DNA from: Elysia marginata
Lineage: Eukaryota > Mollusca > Gastropoda > Plakobranchidae
Direction: 5' to 3'
NCBI GenBank assembly: GCA_019649035.1
Contig: BMAT01001440.1
Coordinates: forward strand, 1 to 39,111
DNA length: 39,111 nucleotides
The notes under the pieces were generated by a model. The model was given only the letters and a program-made list of their open reading frames with translations. It had not been told where the DNA came from and did not search any database. Positions within the stretch are counted from its first letter, which is position 1, and every line of letters starts with the position of its first letter. A program made the translations under genes and the position numbers. Shown here piece by piece: positions 1 through 9,093 of the stretch.

Positions 1-573
1 GTAACAGGTTTGGCATGGACAAGTGTGGGAGGAGACATCCTCTTTATAGAGTCTTCTATTTCAAGGGGAAGAGGCAAGCTGGGTATAACGGGAAATTTGG
101 GAAATGTCATGAAGGAGTCGGCTACCATCGCTCTGGAGTATTTAAAGTCAAATGCCCTCACTTTTGGAATTGATGCAAATCACTTTGAAAAGCATAATGT
201 TCATATTCATGTTCCAGAGGGGGCTACACCAAAGGATGGTCCTAGTGCAGGGATAACGATATTGACATCATTGGTATCTCTTTTTACCCAGAGGAAAGTA
301 AAAAAGAATTTGGCAATGACTGGAGAGATTACCTTAAGGGGAAAAGTATTGCCTGTAGGGGGGATCAAAGAAAAAATTTTGGCGGCTAAGCGCGCTGGAA
401 TCAAAGAGATAATTCTCTCCGAAGATAACAAAAAGGATATTGATGAAATAGGGGCTCATTACTTGAAAAACCTCAAATTTCAATATGTTACGAATATGAA
501 AGAGGTTATCAACTTGGCTGTAACGAATCAAAAGGTCAAAACCCCATCAGGCTTGTTTGCTAAGAGTCAATGA
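1..573 (+). CDS. lon: Lon protease, C-terminal part (5' end outside window)
   Basis: Carboxy-terminal proteolytic domain of the ATP-dependent protease Lon, which degrades misfolded and regulatory proteins in the cytoplasm. The frame is open from base 1 (reading [12 protein letters not shown]), so the gene is cut by the window edge; the first internal ATG at 10 is not the start. The catalytic serine lies in PKDGPSAGI (Ser codon at 244-246) and the catalytic lysine in GGIKEK (Lys codon at 367-369), giving the Ser-Lys dyad of family S16. The stop TGA overlaps the cmk start as ATGA, so the two genes are probably co-transcribed and translationally coupled. In many Bacteroidota porQ stands between lon and cmk; it is absent here. 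Confidence 0.97.
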   Translation, partial: VTGLAWTSVGGDILFIESSISRGRGKLGITGNLGNVMKESATIALEYLKSNALTFGIDANHFEKHNVHIHVPEGATPKDGPSAGITILTSLVSLFTQRKVKKNLAMTGEITLRGKVLPVGGIKEKILAAKRAGIKEIILSEDNKKDIDEIGAHYLKNLKFQYVTNMKEVINLAVTNQKVKTPSGLFAKSQ

Positions 574-1265
574 AAGGACTAACGGTGGCCATAGACGGTT
601 TTTCTTCTACAGGGAAAAGTACTTTGGCTAAGCAATTGGCAATCCATTTTGGGTACAATTACATAGACACCGGTGCTATGTATAGGGTTATTACATATTT
701 TGCCATAAAAGATGGTTTGGCAGGGCAGGGCAGTACTATTAATAAGGCATTACTTTTAGAAAAATTAGACCAAAAATCTGTAACTTTTACCCTCAATTGC
801 AGAACAAAATCACTAGATGCCCTTATAAATGGACTGAATGTAGGGAAAGAGATAAGGTCTTTGGAAGTTTCGGAATGTGTCAGTTATATATCTGAAATAG
901 AAGAAGTTAGATCTTTTTTGTTGACGCAACAAAGACAATTGGCAAGTCAGGGAAAAGTGGTTTTAGATGGGAGGGATGTTGGTACTGTGATTTTTCCAAA
1001 TGCAGAGGTTAAAATCTTTATGACCGCTTCAAAAGAAATAAGAGCCAAAAGACGCTGGGAGGAACTGAAGGCAAAAGGCTATACTAAAACCTACGAACAA
1101 GTTTTAAATAACCTCCTGAAAAGGGACAAGATAGATACGAAAAGAGTACACGCTCCCCTTAAAAAGGCAAAGGATGCCGTAGATATTGACAGCTCTTTTT
1201 TATCGGAAAGAGAGCAGTTATCAATAGCTATTGAACTTGTCAAAAAAGCCTTAAACGGTCTCTAG
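570..1265 (+). CDS. cmk: Cytidylate kinase
   Basis: Phosphorylates CMP and dCMP to the diphosphates using ATP, in pyrimidine salvage and nucleotide supply. The protein has 231 residues, normal for the family. The P-loop GFSSTGKST is at residues 10-18, in the form usual in Bacteroidota, followed by the substrate-binding stretch [15 protein letters not shown] and the Arg-rich RAKRRWEE lid segment follow further on. The ATG overlaps the lon stop by 4 nt. A hairpin at 1256-1276 (arms CGGTCT/AGACCG, 9-nt loop) spans the stop codon, but no T-run follows it, so it is at best a weak terminator. Confidence 0.97.
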   Translation: MKGLTVAIDGFSSTGKSTLAKQLAIHFGYNYIDTGAMYRVITYFAIKDGLAGQGSTINKALLLEKLDQKSVTFTLNCRTKSLDALINGLNVGKEIRSLEVSECVSYISEIEEVRSFLLTQQRQLASQGKVVLDGRDVGTVIFPNAEVKIFMTASKEIRAKRRWEELKAKGYTKTYEQVLNNLLKRDKIDTKRVHAPLKKAKDAVDIDSSFLSEREQLSIAIELVKKALNGL

Positions 1266-1583
1266 TTTGTAGACCGGCTTATTAGTAAAAGCTTATATCT
1301 TTTGAACATTTTCCAAATTATGGGGTTTAAGTTTTTTTCTGATTCGCACAATTCCCTAGTTTGTAACAGACAAAATTTTGTTTATAGGACTCCTACTTAC
1401 TTTGAGCAACACTCCGAGCAACTGAAAATAGCTTACTATTTCTCTAAATTTAGATTCCAAAATCCTTGAACAAGATAAGAACTTGCTAGGAGGGATTACT
1501 GGTATTAACCAAAGTTAAACACTTTTCGAGCTGTAGTGTGCCAAAAAATGGTTGCCATTCCGTGCAAGTCCTCAAGATGATCG
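1266..1583. other. Gene-free spacer between cmk and tRNA-Arg
   Basis: 318 bases without a convincing reading frame. It contains the stem-loop over the cmk stop and one copy of a dispersed repeat (about 1401-1522, possibly to 1545), whose other copy lies beyond tRNA-Ser near 24.9-25.05 kb. A perfect palindrome TCTAAATTTAGA sits at 1442-1453 inside the repeat. I recognise nothing else. Confidence 0.7.
1401..1522 (-). repeat. Dispersed intergenic repeat, copy 1 (downstream of tRNA-Arg)
   Basis: Aligns with the reverse complement of 24930-25052. Shared blocks include AAATTTAGATTC, AAAATCCTTG, CTATTTCTC, GAAAAT and AGTTAAACAC; by hand the 1401-1468 part matches at roughly 80 percent with three gap positions. 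Weaker similarity may run to about 1545. Read on the minus strand it follows tRNA-Arg, the same relative arrangement as copy 2 after tRNA-Ser. No transposase-like frame is seen, so it is better viewed as a small non-coding repeat or 3' RNA element than an insertion sequence. Confidence 0.7.
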
Positions 1584-1657
1584 TGACCTCGGCAGGATTC
1601 AAACCTGCAACCTTCTGAGCCGTAATCAGATGCGCTATTCAATTGCGCCACGAGGCC
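1584..1657 (-). tRNA. tRNA-Arg (anticodon ACG)
   Basis: The reverse complement folds as a cloverleaf. The acceptor GGCCTCG pairs with CGAGGTC (one G-U) with discriminator A. The anticodon arm TCTGA-TTACGGC-TCAGA carries ACG, and the T-arm contains GGTTTGAATCC. The A34 is normally edited to inosine, reading CGU/CGC/CGA. CCA is not encoded. Confidence 0.95.
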
Positions 1658-1705
1658 TTCCTAAATAAAATTTAAATAGGACAAAAGACTACTACCAATA
1701 AATAT

Positions 1706-2419
1706 CTATTTCTTTTGTATCAGCCTAAAGCCCTCCCCGTGTATATTCACAATTTCAACACTATCACCCCTCTTAATCTTTTTCCTGACCTTTGCAATGT
1801 AGACATCCATACTTCTTGATGTAAAGTAGTTATCCTCTTTCCATATTTTTTTTAGGGCATGTTCTCTTTTTACAACATCATTTTTATTGACTAATAGTAG
1901 TCTGAGCAACTTATTTTCCTTGGGAGACAACTGCTCTGGAGGGTCTGACTTGTAAGTTAGTTCCCTAATCTTAGAATTAAAATAATAATCTCCAAAGGTA
2001 AATTCGAACACAGTCTCATCATCGTCCTCCTCTATAATCTCTTGACGCGTCAATATTGCGTTGATTTTAGCTGTCAACACTTCTGAGTCAAATGGCTTGG
2101 TGAGGTAGTCTACCGCCCCAGATTTGTAACCTTCTAAAACATCTTCTTTCACTCCTCTTGCCGTTAGAAATATGATAGGGACATTCCGGTCAGCTTGTTT
2201 TATTTCTTTAGCTAAAGTGAAGCCGTCCTTACCTGGGAGCATCACATCCAATATGCAAATATCTACATCCCTGTTCTCATGAAAGAGCTCTATACCTTGG
2301 TTCCCATCTTTTGCCAAGAAGACCTCAAAGCCTTGCATGGTTAAGAAATCTTTTAGGATTGCACCAAAATTTTGCTCATCTTCTACTAATAAAATTTTCT
2401 TTTCCTCCACAGTTCGCAA
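1706..2419 (-). CDS. rprY: OmpR/PhoB-family response regulator (RprY-like)
   Basis: Two-component transcription factor of 237 residues. The receiver domain (about 8-120) has the acidic pair E14/D15, the phospho-acceptor Asp58 in ICILDVMLP, Thr86 and Lys108. The winged-helix DNA-binding domain (about 137-235) ends with RSMDVYIAKVRKKI and GEGFRLI. It lies 18 nt downstream of the sensor kinase gene in the same operon and is presumably its partner. The pair resembles RprX/RprY of Bacteroides; the targets cannot be read from sequence. The specific name is inferred from family resemblance. Confidence 0.93.
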   Translation of the reverse strand: MRTVEEKKILLVEDEQNFGAILKDFLTMQGFEVFLAKDGNQGIELFHENRDVDICILDVMLPGKDGFTLAKEIKQADRNVPIIFLTARGVKEDVLEGYKSGAVDYLTKPFDSEVLTAKINAILTRQEIIEEDDDETVFEFTFGDYYFNSKIRELTYKSDPPEQLSPKENKLLRLLLVNKNDVVKREHALKKIWKEDNYFTSRSMDVYIAKVRKKIKRGDSVEIVNIHGEGFRLIQKK

Positions 2420-2437
2420 TTTTAAAAACTTTTTACT

Positions 2438-4021
2438 TTACTTCAAAACAGGAAGCATTATTAAAAATGTGCTTCCTTTACCTGGTTCACTAGTTACTTT
2501 TATCTTTCCATCATTTGCCTCTATTATATATTTTACAAAAGACAGCCCAATTCCATGACCTTTAACATTATGGAGGTCGCCCTCAGACTTTCTATAAAAC
2601 TTATTAAATATCCTTTTTATAACCTTTTTGGTCATTCCAATTCCGTTATCCTGAATTTTTAAACAAACATACTTTCCTCTCAACTCTATACTCACAAAAA
2701 TCTCTAAGACATCGTTAGAATATTTTACCGCATTATCCAAAATATTGAGCAACGCATTCACAAAGTATTCCTGTCCTACATAGACTTTATGCTTAACCAA
2801 TGGTTTGCTGAAGGTTATTTTTCCATTCTTATCCTCCACTATCAGTTTTATGTGACCCACTGCCTTCTCTACAAGTTCATTTATATCACATATCTGTTTG
2901 CCCATATCTACCCATCTGTTTTCCAGCCTAGACAGTTTCAATATATCCTCTACCTGAAAATGCATTCGGTTATTTTCTTCTTTCACAACATTCAAAAGCC
3001 TACTTACTTCTTTATTCAATTTGTCTTTACGAAACTTCAACATCGTATCCAGTGCCAAAGATATTGTAGCTATTGGTGTTTTGAACTCGTGGGTCATATT
3101 ATTTATAAAGTCATTCTTAATTTTTGCTAATTTTTTTTCATTGAAAATTTGATACAAAGTTAAAAGATAAACTGTTATTACCAGTAATGTAAAAATAATT
3201 GAAAGTACAAAAATTCCACTTAGAGAAGAAAGTACATAATCGCCCTCATTTGGAAATACAACGCTTAACGAGTATTTCGGGGCTAGATTATTATCCCAAA
3301 ATAAGACGGCCTTATGCTGATAAACCCCCTTATTTTCTTCCATAATCTTTCGAAAACCTTCCGAGTGTATATTTGTCATGTTGCCAAACTCATCTAGTAT
3401 AGAATACTCATAGCGGAAGTCTTTGATGTTATTGTTTATGAGGGCTTCCTCCAAAATAAAACTGACTTGTGCGTTGTCAAATCGCTTTTCAATTGGAAGT
3501 TCATTGGCGACATCTTTATAGGACGCTGTAAAAAAAGCCCTGTCTATTTCATTGATCTTACCATTCTTCTCAGGCATTCTAACCCTAAACGGGGAGTCAG
3601 CCCCCTCTAGCCTCTCTTTACCGTTAAATATTATTGCGCGCTCGCTGAAAAAACTTTTAAGTGGTATGGAGTCATTGCTATCAACAACAACAAAATAGCC
3701 ATAGCTATTCTCTTTGAGACTATGTTTATAACTAAATGGATGCCTATCATTTCCGGAATATGTAATGTAGAGGTCTTTAATTTCAGATATAGGAGGGGTA
3801 TCTATACTGTCAAGCTTACCGCTAACAAAGTCAATGAAATTGACAATTTCCCGTTCTCTCAATTTTTTACTTGTACTTTCCAATATGTTATTGATACTGA
3901 GCTTAAAGAGTTCTTTTTTCTCTGTAATGGCTTTGTGTATCCAGTAAATCTGTTGATAGATAACCCCCAACATAGCTACTGTAGTCAATATTGTTAAAGG
4001 TATTAATACACTTTTTTTCAT
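2438..4021 (-). CDS. rprX: Membrane sensor histidine kinase (RprX-like)
   Basis: Inner-membrane sensor kinase of 527 residues. A first membrane segment spans about residues 5-28, a poorly conserved periplasmic sensor region about 30-262, and a second membrane segment about 263-290. The HisKA box is FINNMTHEFKTP with phospho-acceptor His311. The HATPase domain shows LNILDNAVKYS (N box), DNGIGM (G1) and GHGIGLSFVKYI (G2). It probably phosphorylates the response regulator encoded directly after it. It is the fourth gene of the greA-HIT-yifB-kinase-regulator operon, with 22 nt separating it from yifB. The signal sensed is unknown. Confidence 0.93.
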   Translation of the reverse strand: MKKSVLIPLTILTTVAMLGVIYQQIYWIHKAITEKKELFKLSINNILESTSKKLREREIVNFIDFVSGKLDSIDTPPISEIKDLYITYSGNDRHPFSYKHSLKENSYGYFVVVDSNDSIPLKSFFSERAIIFNGKERLEGADSPFRVRMPEKNGKINEIDRAFFTASYKDVANELPIEKRFDNAQVSFILEEALINNNIKDFRYEYSILDEFGNMTNIHSEGFRKIMEENKGVYQHKAVLFWDNNLAPKYSLSVVFPNEGDYVLSSLSGIFVLSIIFTLLVITVYLLTLYQIFNEKKLAKIKNDFINNMTHEFKTPIATISLALDTMLKFRKDKLNKEVSRLLNVVKEENNRMHFQVEDILKLSRLENRWVDMGKQICDINELVEKAVGHIKLIVEDKNGKITFSKPLVKHKVYVGQEYFVNALLNILDNAVKYSNDVLEIFVSIELRGKYVCLKIQDNGIGMTKKVIKRIFNKFYRKSEGDLHNVKGHGIGLSFVKYIIEANDGKIKVTSEPGKGSTFLIMLPVLK

Positions 4022-4043
4022 CTCAAAACATATTACATGAGTA

Positions 4044-5582
4044 TCATCCCAACCATCCCTCTCTATCTAAACTCCTATACTGTATCGCCTCTCCTATATG
4101 GGCAGAGACTATGTTCTCATTCCCTTCCATATCGGCAATAGTTCTCGCAGTTTTCAAAATTCTATCATATGCTCTTGCCGAGAGGTTGAGTTTTTCCATC
4201 GCACTTTTTAGCATTGTTTTTGAAGGCGAGTCAATTTTACAATAAGAACGAATTTGTCTAGTATTCATCTGTGCATTGTAGTGAATAGACGGATCCTTTG
4301 AAAATCGTTGCGTTTGCATTTCTCTTGATTTGGAAACCCGTTTTCTTATTTCTGCACTATTTTCTGACGGAGGGGTATCATTGGCGAGTTTATCAAAAGG
4401 AATAGGGTTTACCTCTATGTGGATGTCTATCCTGTCTAATAATGGACCTGATATTTTGCCGAGGTATTTCTTCGTTTCCGCAACTGATGAGGACAGTGGA
4501 TTACCCGGGTCGTTAAAATCCCCACTGGGACTGGGATTCATGCTCGCAACCAACATAAAAGACGAAGGATATGTAATCGTAAACTTTGCTCTAGATATAG
4601 TTACCTCCCTATCTTCCAAAGGTTGCCTCATAACCTCCAAAACACTCCTTTTGAACTCTGGTAATTCGTCCAAAAACAAAACCCCATTGTGAGCCAAAGA
4701 AATTTCTCCCGGCTGAGGATATGTACCCCCGCCTACCAAAGCCACATCAGATACCGTATGATGAGGTGCGCGAAAGGGACGAGAAGGCAACAGACCGCCA
4801 CTTTTGATATTTCCCACAACACTGTGAATTTTTGTAGTCTCCAATGCTTCGTGGAGTGTCATTGGAGGGAGAATCCCTGGCAATCTTTTTGCCAGCATGG
4901 TCTTACCTGATCCGGGAGGTCCTATCAAGATGATATTATGTCCCCCAGATGCTGCTATTTCCATACAACGCTTTGTTGCTTCCTGCCCACGTACATCCGA
5001 AAAATCAAACTCGGGGTATTCTACTTGTTTAGCAAACTCCTTTCTGGTATCAACGGTTGTTTTTTCCAAATTTTGTTGGCCATTAAAAAAGTCAATGGCT
5101 TCCTTTATATTAGAAATACCATATACATCAATATCCTTTACAATAGCGGCCTCTTCGGCGTTTTTTTTTGGGATAATCAAGCCTTTGAAACCAGAATTCT
5201 TGGCATTTATAGCAATCGGCAACACCCCTTTTATAGGTTGTAATCCACCATCTAGTGAGAGTTCTCCCATAATGATAAAATGCTTTATCTCTTCACACTT
5301 TATTTGAGATGATGCAGCCAATATTCCAATAGCAATAGGCAAATCATAGGCACTTCCCTCTTTGCGTATATCCGCTGGTGCCATATTGATTGTGATGTAC
5401 TTACCCGGAATTTTATAGCCACTGTTTTGGAGTGCCGCTCCTATCCTATGATGGCTTTCTTTTACTGCATTATCAGGAAGACCTACCAACTGGTACCCTA
5501 TGCCACTACCTATGTTTACCTCTATTGTGATACTAGATGCGTCTATGCCATAAACAGCACTTCCAAAGGTTTTAACGAGCAT
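4044..5582 (-). CDS. comM: YifB/ComM-family AAA+ ATPase (Mg-chelatase-like)
   Basis: 512-residue AAA+ protein with the YifB/ComM architecture. An N-terminal Lon-protease-like fold (about 1-170) precedes the Mg-chelatase-type AAA+ core, with Walker [10 protein letters not shown] at 221-229 and Walker B VLFLDE at 301-306, and a C-terminal Mg-chelatase domain. In Proteobacteria ComM is a branch-migration helicase that helps integrate transformed DNA; that role here is inferred. The segment after MNP reads [10 protein letters not shown] and lacks the paired cysteines seen in many proteobacterial members, which I believe is normal for Bacteroidota. Its start overlaps the 3' end of the HIT gene by 11 nt. 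Confidence 0.93.
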   Translation of the reverse strand: MLVKTFGSAVYGIDASSITIEVNIGSGIGYQLVGLPDNAVKESHHRIGAALQNSGYKIPGKYITINMAPADIRKEGSAYDLPIAIGILAASSQIKCEEIKHFIIMGELSLDGGLQPIKGVLPIAINAKNSGFKGLIIPKKNAEEAAIVKDIDVYGISNIKEAIDFFNGQQNLEKTTVDTRKEFAKQVEYPEFDFSDVRGQEATKRCMEIAASGGHNIILIGPPGSGKTMLAKRLPGILPPMTLHEALETTKIHSVVGNIKSGGLLPSRPFRAPHHTVSDVALVGGGTYPQPGEISLAHNGVLFLDELPEFKRSVLEVMRQPLEDREVTISRAKFTITYPSSFMLVASMNPSPSGDFNDPGNPLSSSVAETKKYLGKISGPLLDRIDIHIEVNPIPFDKLANDTPPSENSAEIRKRVSKSREMQTQRFSKDPSIHYNAQMNTRQIRSYCKIDSPSKTMLKSAMEKLNLSARAYDRILKTARTIADMEGNENIVSAHIGEAIQYRSLDREGWLG

Positions 5583-5970
5583 GAAAATTTGTTTTTATAT
5601 CTTCCGCTATTTTCTGAAACTGCTCATCGGCAAGCCTTATCTTTTTCTGAAAAGATATATCCTCTATGCTGTTTATAGGGATGAGATGTATGTGTGCATG
5701 GGGAACTTCTATGCCTACAACTGCCATTCCTACGCGATTGCAAGATATTGTTTTTTCTATTGCCATGGCAACTTTTTTGGAAAAAATCATAAGGCTATTA
5801 TAAGTGTCATTATCAAGGTCAAATAGCTTGTCCACTTGCTTTTTAGGCACACAGAGGGTATGCCCCTTAGCATTTGGGTTGATATCCAAAAAGGCGATGC
5901 AGTCTGTACACTCGGCCACTTTGTAACAAGTGATATCCCCTTTTATAATTTTTGTAAAAATACTATCCAT
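5572..5970 (-). CDS. HIT-family nucleotide-binding hydrolase
   Basis: Histidine-triad protein of 132 residues, probably a purine nucleoside phosphoramidase/dinucleotide hydrolase of the HinT branch. The triad HAHIHLIP gives His91, His93 and His95, and the N-terminal FTKIIKGDI and [11 protein letters not shown] match the family. It lies 12 nt after greA and overlaps yifB. The greA-HIT neighbourhood is common in Bacteroidota. The physiological substrate is unknown. Confidence 0.93.
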   Translation of the reverse strand: MDSIFTKIIKGDITCYKVAECTDCIAFLDINPNAKGHTLCVPKKQVDKLFDLDNDTYNSLMIFSKKVAMAIEKTISCNRVGMAVVGIEVPHAHIHLIPINSIEDISFQKKIRLADEQFQKIAEDIKTNFHAR

Positions 5971-5982
5971 CGTTATGGCTTT

Positions 5983-6456
5983 TCAACGGGAGATTTCAAG
6001 TATCTCTAGTTGGATAATGCCACTGGGTACATTCACCTCTGCCACTTCCCCTACAGATTTTCCCAAAATACCCTTTCCAATGGGGGAGTTTACTGAAATT
6101 TTTCCTGTTTTTATGTCTGCCTCATTTTCCGATACAAGCGTGTAGGTTATTTCTGTGCCATTACTCTTATTTTTTATCTTCACGGTAGAAAGCACCAATA
6201 CTTTTGAGGTGTCTAATTGGGACTCATCTACCAATCTGGCCGTCGCCAAAGTATCTTCTAACTTAGAGATTTTCATTTCCAAAAGCCCTTGCGCCTCCTT
6301 TGCTGCATCATACTCTGCGTTTTCAGACAGATCTCCCTTATCCCTAGCTTCTGCTATAGCTTGCGATACTCTCAGACGCTCCACATCCTTTAGATTATTT
6401 AACTCCTCTTTTAGTTTGTTCAACCCTTCTTTTGTATAATAGGACACTGCTCCCAT
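5983..6456 (-). CDS. greA: Transcription elongation factor GreA
   Basis: 157 residues, the standard length. It rescues backtracked RNA polymerase by stimulating cleavage of the nascent RNA through the secondary channel. The N-terminal coiled coil (about 10-75) carries the acidic tip in GDLSENAEYDAA, and the C-terminal FKBP-like domain ends with the motif around SPIGKGILGKSVGE. It is the first gene of the operon running down to the response regulator. A TATATTTG -7-like box lies upstream on the minus strand (6506-6513). Confidence 0.96.
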   Translation of the reverse strand: MGAVSYYTKEGLNKLKEELNNLKDVERLRVSQAIAEARDKGDLSENAEYDAAKEAQGLLEMKISKLEDTLATARLVDESQLDTSKVLVLSTVKIKNKSNGTEITYTLVSENEADIKTGKISVNSPIGKGILGKSVGEVAEVNVPSGIIQLEILEISR

Positions 6457-6505
6457 CTTTTTATTTTTTTAAAACGAATCTTGACATAGATACCCCCCGG
6501 AAAGG

Positions 6506-6526
6506 CAAATATAATTATTACCTTTG
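6506..6526. promoter_or_regulatory. Divergent -7 boxes for greA and the Rieske-like gene
   Basis: Two boxes of the Bacteroidota form TAnnTTTG lie back to back. TATATTTG on the minus strand (6506-6513) faces greA, and TACCTTTG on the plus strand (6519-6526) lies 21 nt upstream of the ATG at 6548. No good TTG -33 element is visible for either, so this is a motif match only. Confidence 0.45.
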
Positions 6527-6547
6527 GTTTCTTGTGAAAGTTATATA

Positions 6548-6976
6548 ATGAAACATTTTTTACTGCTCTTTCTAGTACTGCTTTGCAAATCATGCCAGAG
6601 AGAAAGGGTCATAAGAAATGACTATCTCAAAGAGGTTACCTTTACAATAACTATAAATACCGCCCTCCCTCTTTACAGCAGTCTGAAAATAGTGGGAAAT
6701 GCCGTTCATATAACTAGGGGGGGGATCAGAGGGGTTTTTATAGTCAACAGTGGAGGCGTTTTTTTGGCATGGGAGGCCTCTTGCCCCAATCATAAACCCA
6801 GCACTTGCTCTACCATGAAAATAATGGGTGGTATTAACTGCGAGTGCCTCTGTGAGGGCTATACCTATAACCTTATTAACGGGCGACTTATTTTGGAAGA
6901 AAAAACAGACAATCGCTTTGGACTACTAAACTACATAGCTACTGAGAGAAACGGTATTATAACGGTCTCCAATTAG
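6548..6976 (+). CDS. Rieske-like iron-sulfur lipoprotein (putative)
   Basis: 142 residues from ATG 6548. This start is preferred over an in-frame codon at 6524 because it gives a clean lipoprotein signal (hydrophobic LLLFLVLLCKSC, lipobox cysteine at about residue 16) and the upstream codon overlaps a -7 box. The body resembles the small Rieske-type proteins of Flavobacteriia: ASCPNHKPSTCSTM, then NCECLCEGYTYNL, then a C-terminal beta strand. The canonical CxH...CxxH ligand set is not present as such, so cluster binding is unproven. It converges on porD with 3 nt between the stops. A G8 run lies at 6717-6724. Function unknown. Confidence 0.7.
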   Translation: MKHFLLLFLVLLCKSCQRERVIRNDYLKEVTFTITINTALPLYSSLKIVGNAVHITRGGIRGVFIVNSGGVFLAWEASCPNHKPSTCSTMKIMGGINCECLCEGYTYNLINGRLILEEKTDNRFGLLNYIATERNGIITVSN

Positions 6977-6979
6977 CAC

Positions 6980-7864
6980 TTACTTGATAGAAGCCCAATG
7001 CTCAGAATATAAGGGGGCTATTTGGTTTAGAATAGAGATAGCCTCTGTATTTCCATTCATTTCTCCATCAGAGAATATTTGTTCGATTTCTAGTGCTTTG
7101 GCATCAAAAAATATTTGTAATAGAGAGGCGTTAGGCCTACTTCCGTACAAAAAATTTAGTTGCCTAAAGGAGGCTTTAATAGCATTTTTTGCCCCTATCT
7201 CACTACTTTCGAGCATATCCAACCCTCTGGCGTGATACACAAACATCGCCGTCCTGTAGTTGAAAAATGTGTTGGACAATATATTATCTACCAAATTCCA
7301 ACGGCTAAAGCCTTTGGATACTTGAGCCCACCCCGGGAAAGAACTCCCCTGGGCAAGATGGACTATATCCAGTGCCTTTTTGTGATATTCTTCACCTCCC
7401 CTCACTCGGAAGGTATCTTTGTCTAAACCAATAATCAAATAGGAATAATATGCCAAAATAGATGCCAAATTGGAAGTGTAGAAGCTGGAATCAAAAAACA
7501 GAGGTTCGTTGGCTCTATAGAAAAATTCAAAATTAGAATCCTTAAAATTAAAAACAGTTGTTTGATAACTTGCCATATAAACAGGTCTATACGACTGTAT
7601 CTGCAAAGTCCCGCCAAACCTGTCATCTGTAAATTCTGATATGGTAATAAAAAAATTGCATTTTATCTTTTGCTGGGGGCTAAAATTTTCATCTGTCCAT
7701 CGGGTAAAGTTGATAAATTCTTTGACTGAATGCTCTAGATAGCTGAAAATTTCCAAGTTGGGCTGTGGGAGTGCCTCCGTGTTCATATAAATGGTTGCAT
7801 CCAACTCTTGCGAAAAGGAATAGATAAAAGAAAAAAGCAATATTACTGTGGTCAGTCTCTTCAT
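6980..7864 (-). CDS. porD: DUF4835 family protein, PorD-like
   Basis: 294-residue exported protein with a signal peptide at residues 1 to about 18 (cleavage near FSQE). It is a Bacteroidota-specific family found downstream of coaBC; current annotation often calls it type IX secretion protein PorD, but the mechanism is not established from sequence. Typical family segments are the early ELDATIYMN, NFTRWTDENF, GGTLQIQSYRPVY and the YSYLIIGLDKDTF block. The start is 3 nt after the coaBC stop, making it the last gene of bamD-rpoZ-coaBC-porD. Confidence 0.85.
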   Translation of the reverse strand: MKRLTTVILLFSFIYSFSQELDATIYMNTEALPQPNLEIFSYLEHSVKEFINFTRWTDENFSPQQKIKCNFFITISEFTDDRFGGTLQIQSYRPVYMASYQTTVFNFKDSNFEFFYRANEPLFFDSSFYTSNLASILAYYSYLIIGLDKDTFRVRGGEEYHKKALDIVHLAQGSSFPGWAQVSKGFSRWNLVDNILSNTFFNYRTAMFVYHARGLDMLESSEIGAKNAIKASFRQLNFLYGSRPNASLLQIFFDAKALEIEQIFSDGEMNGNTEAISILNQIAPLYSEHWASIK

Positions 7865-7867
7865 TAT

Positions 7868-9082
7868 TTACTCTTTCGCGATGCTATTTACAACAAAGTC
7901 CAATATATCTTCTGCTACATTTATTTTGAGCTTGGTATCATATTCTCTCATTTCACCTGATTTACTGATGATGCGCACCTTATTGGTGTTGGCACCAAAG
8001 TCTACGCCTTCATCTCTTAGAGAGTTGAGGATGATAGCATCTGCATTTTTATCAATCATTTTTTTCTTTGCATTCTCTATCTCATTTTCTGTTTCCAAAG
8101 CAAAGCCCACTACGAATTGTTTGTTTTTTAGGGCTCCAAAGTGCTTTATAATGTCCTCCGTTTGTTCTAAGGTAATATTTATTGTCTTATCCTTTTTTTT
8201 CATCTTCTCAGATGCCACATTAAGAGGTCTGTAGTCAGAAACTGCAGCAGTAAAAAATGCTACATCACAGGTATTAAAATGCTTTTCAACCTCATGGAAC
8301 ATAGCCTTGGTCGAGACTATGTCGTGTATAGATAAGTTCGGATGACTCCTTATCTGTAAATTAGTAGGACCTGATATCAATATCACATTTGCTCCATAGT
8401 CCAGTGCTTTTTGGGTCAAAGCATACCCCATTTTACCAGACGAATAGTTGGAAATATATCTCACAGGGTCTATGGCTTCTTGTGTGGGGCCGGATGTTAT
8501 TAAAAGTTTTTTCCCCTTCAAAGGAAGTGTTTCCGCTATAGAATTATTGATAAAGCTTATAATATTTTCCGGCTCTGCCATCCTCCCCTCTCCGTAGAGG
8601 CTACTGGCCAATTCCCCCTCTTCGCTTGGTATGACATAAACGCCTGACTGCCTTAGGGTTTGAATATTATGCTTTGTTGGTGTATGTCGGTACATATCCA
8701 AGTCCATTGCAGGAGCTACATAAACGGGGCATTTCGCAGAAAGATAAATACCCATCAAAAGGTTATCACATCCTCCTGTTGCCATTTTTGAAAGCGTATT
8801 TGCCGTGACGGGCGCAACAACAAAATAATCCGCCCAAAGTGCTAACTTAATGTGGTTATTCCAATCTGTTTGGTGTGCTGTCTGCTTTTTGAATGATTTA
8901 ACAACTGGATTTCTAGAGAGTGTTGCCAAGGTGAGGGGCGTTATGAACTCCTCGGCACTTTCTGTCATCACAACCCTTACTATTGCTCCCTGTTTCACAA
9001 AAAGACGTACCAAGTAGCTTGTCTTATAGGAAGCGATACTCCCCGTTACACCTACTAATACCTTCTTTCCGGCAAGAAACAT
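7868..9082 (-). CDS. coaBC: CoaBC: phosphopantothenoylcysteine decarboxylase/synthase
   Basis: Bifunctional CoA-synthesis enzyme of 404 residues. The N-terminal half (about 1-180) is the FMN-dependent decarboxylase (CoaC), with the flavin motif VGVTGSIASYK, the active-site histidine in NNHIKLALWAD, the glycine-cysteine loop KMATGGCDNLL and PAMDLDMY. The last has Asp where many enzymes have Asn in PxMNxxMW; I think this is common in the phylum. The C-terminal half (about 188-404) is the synthetase (CoaB), with ITSGPTQEAIDPVRYISN and FFTAAVSDYRP. It lies 11 nt after the omega-like gene. Confidence 0.96.
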   Translation of the reverse strand: MFLAGKKVLVGVTGSIASYKTSYLVRLFVKQGAIVRVVMTESAEEFITPLTLATLSRNPVVKSFKKQTAHQTDWNNHIKLALWADYFVVAPVTANTLSKMATGGCDNLLMGIYLSAKCPVYVAPAMDLDMYRHTPTKHNIQTLRQSGVYVIPSEEGELASSLYGEGRMAEPENIISFINNSIAETLPLKGKKLLITSGPTQEAIDPVRYISNYSSGKMGYALTQKALDYGANVILISGPTNLQIRSHPNLSIHDIVSTKAMFHEVEKHFNTCDVAFFTAAVSDYRPLNVASEKMKKKDKTINITLEQTEDIIKHFGALKNKQFVVGFALETENEIENAKKKMIDKNADAIILNSLRDEGVDFGANTNKVRIISKSGEMREYDTKLKINVAEDILDFVVNSIAKE

Positions 9083-9093
9083 TCCGAAAGGAT

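Noticed and set aside
1266-1583. CRISPR array in the spacers with repeated blocks
   Set aside because: The repeat has two distant copies, not regularly spaced short repeats, and there are no cas genes.
7160-7426. 88-codon plus-strand frame opposite porD
   Set aside because: Antisense shadow of a well-supported gene, with no start signal or recognisable protein features.
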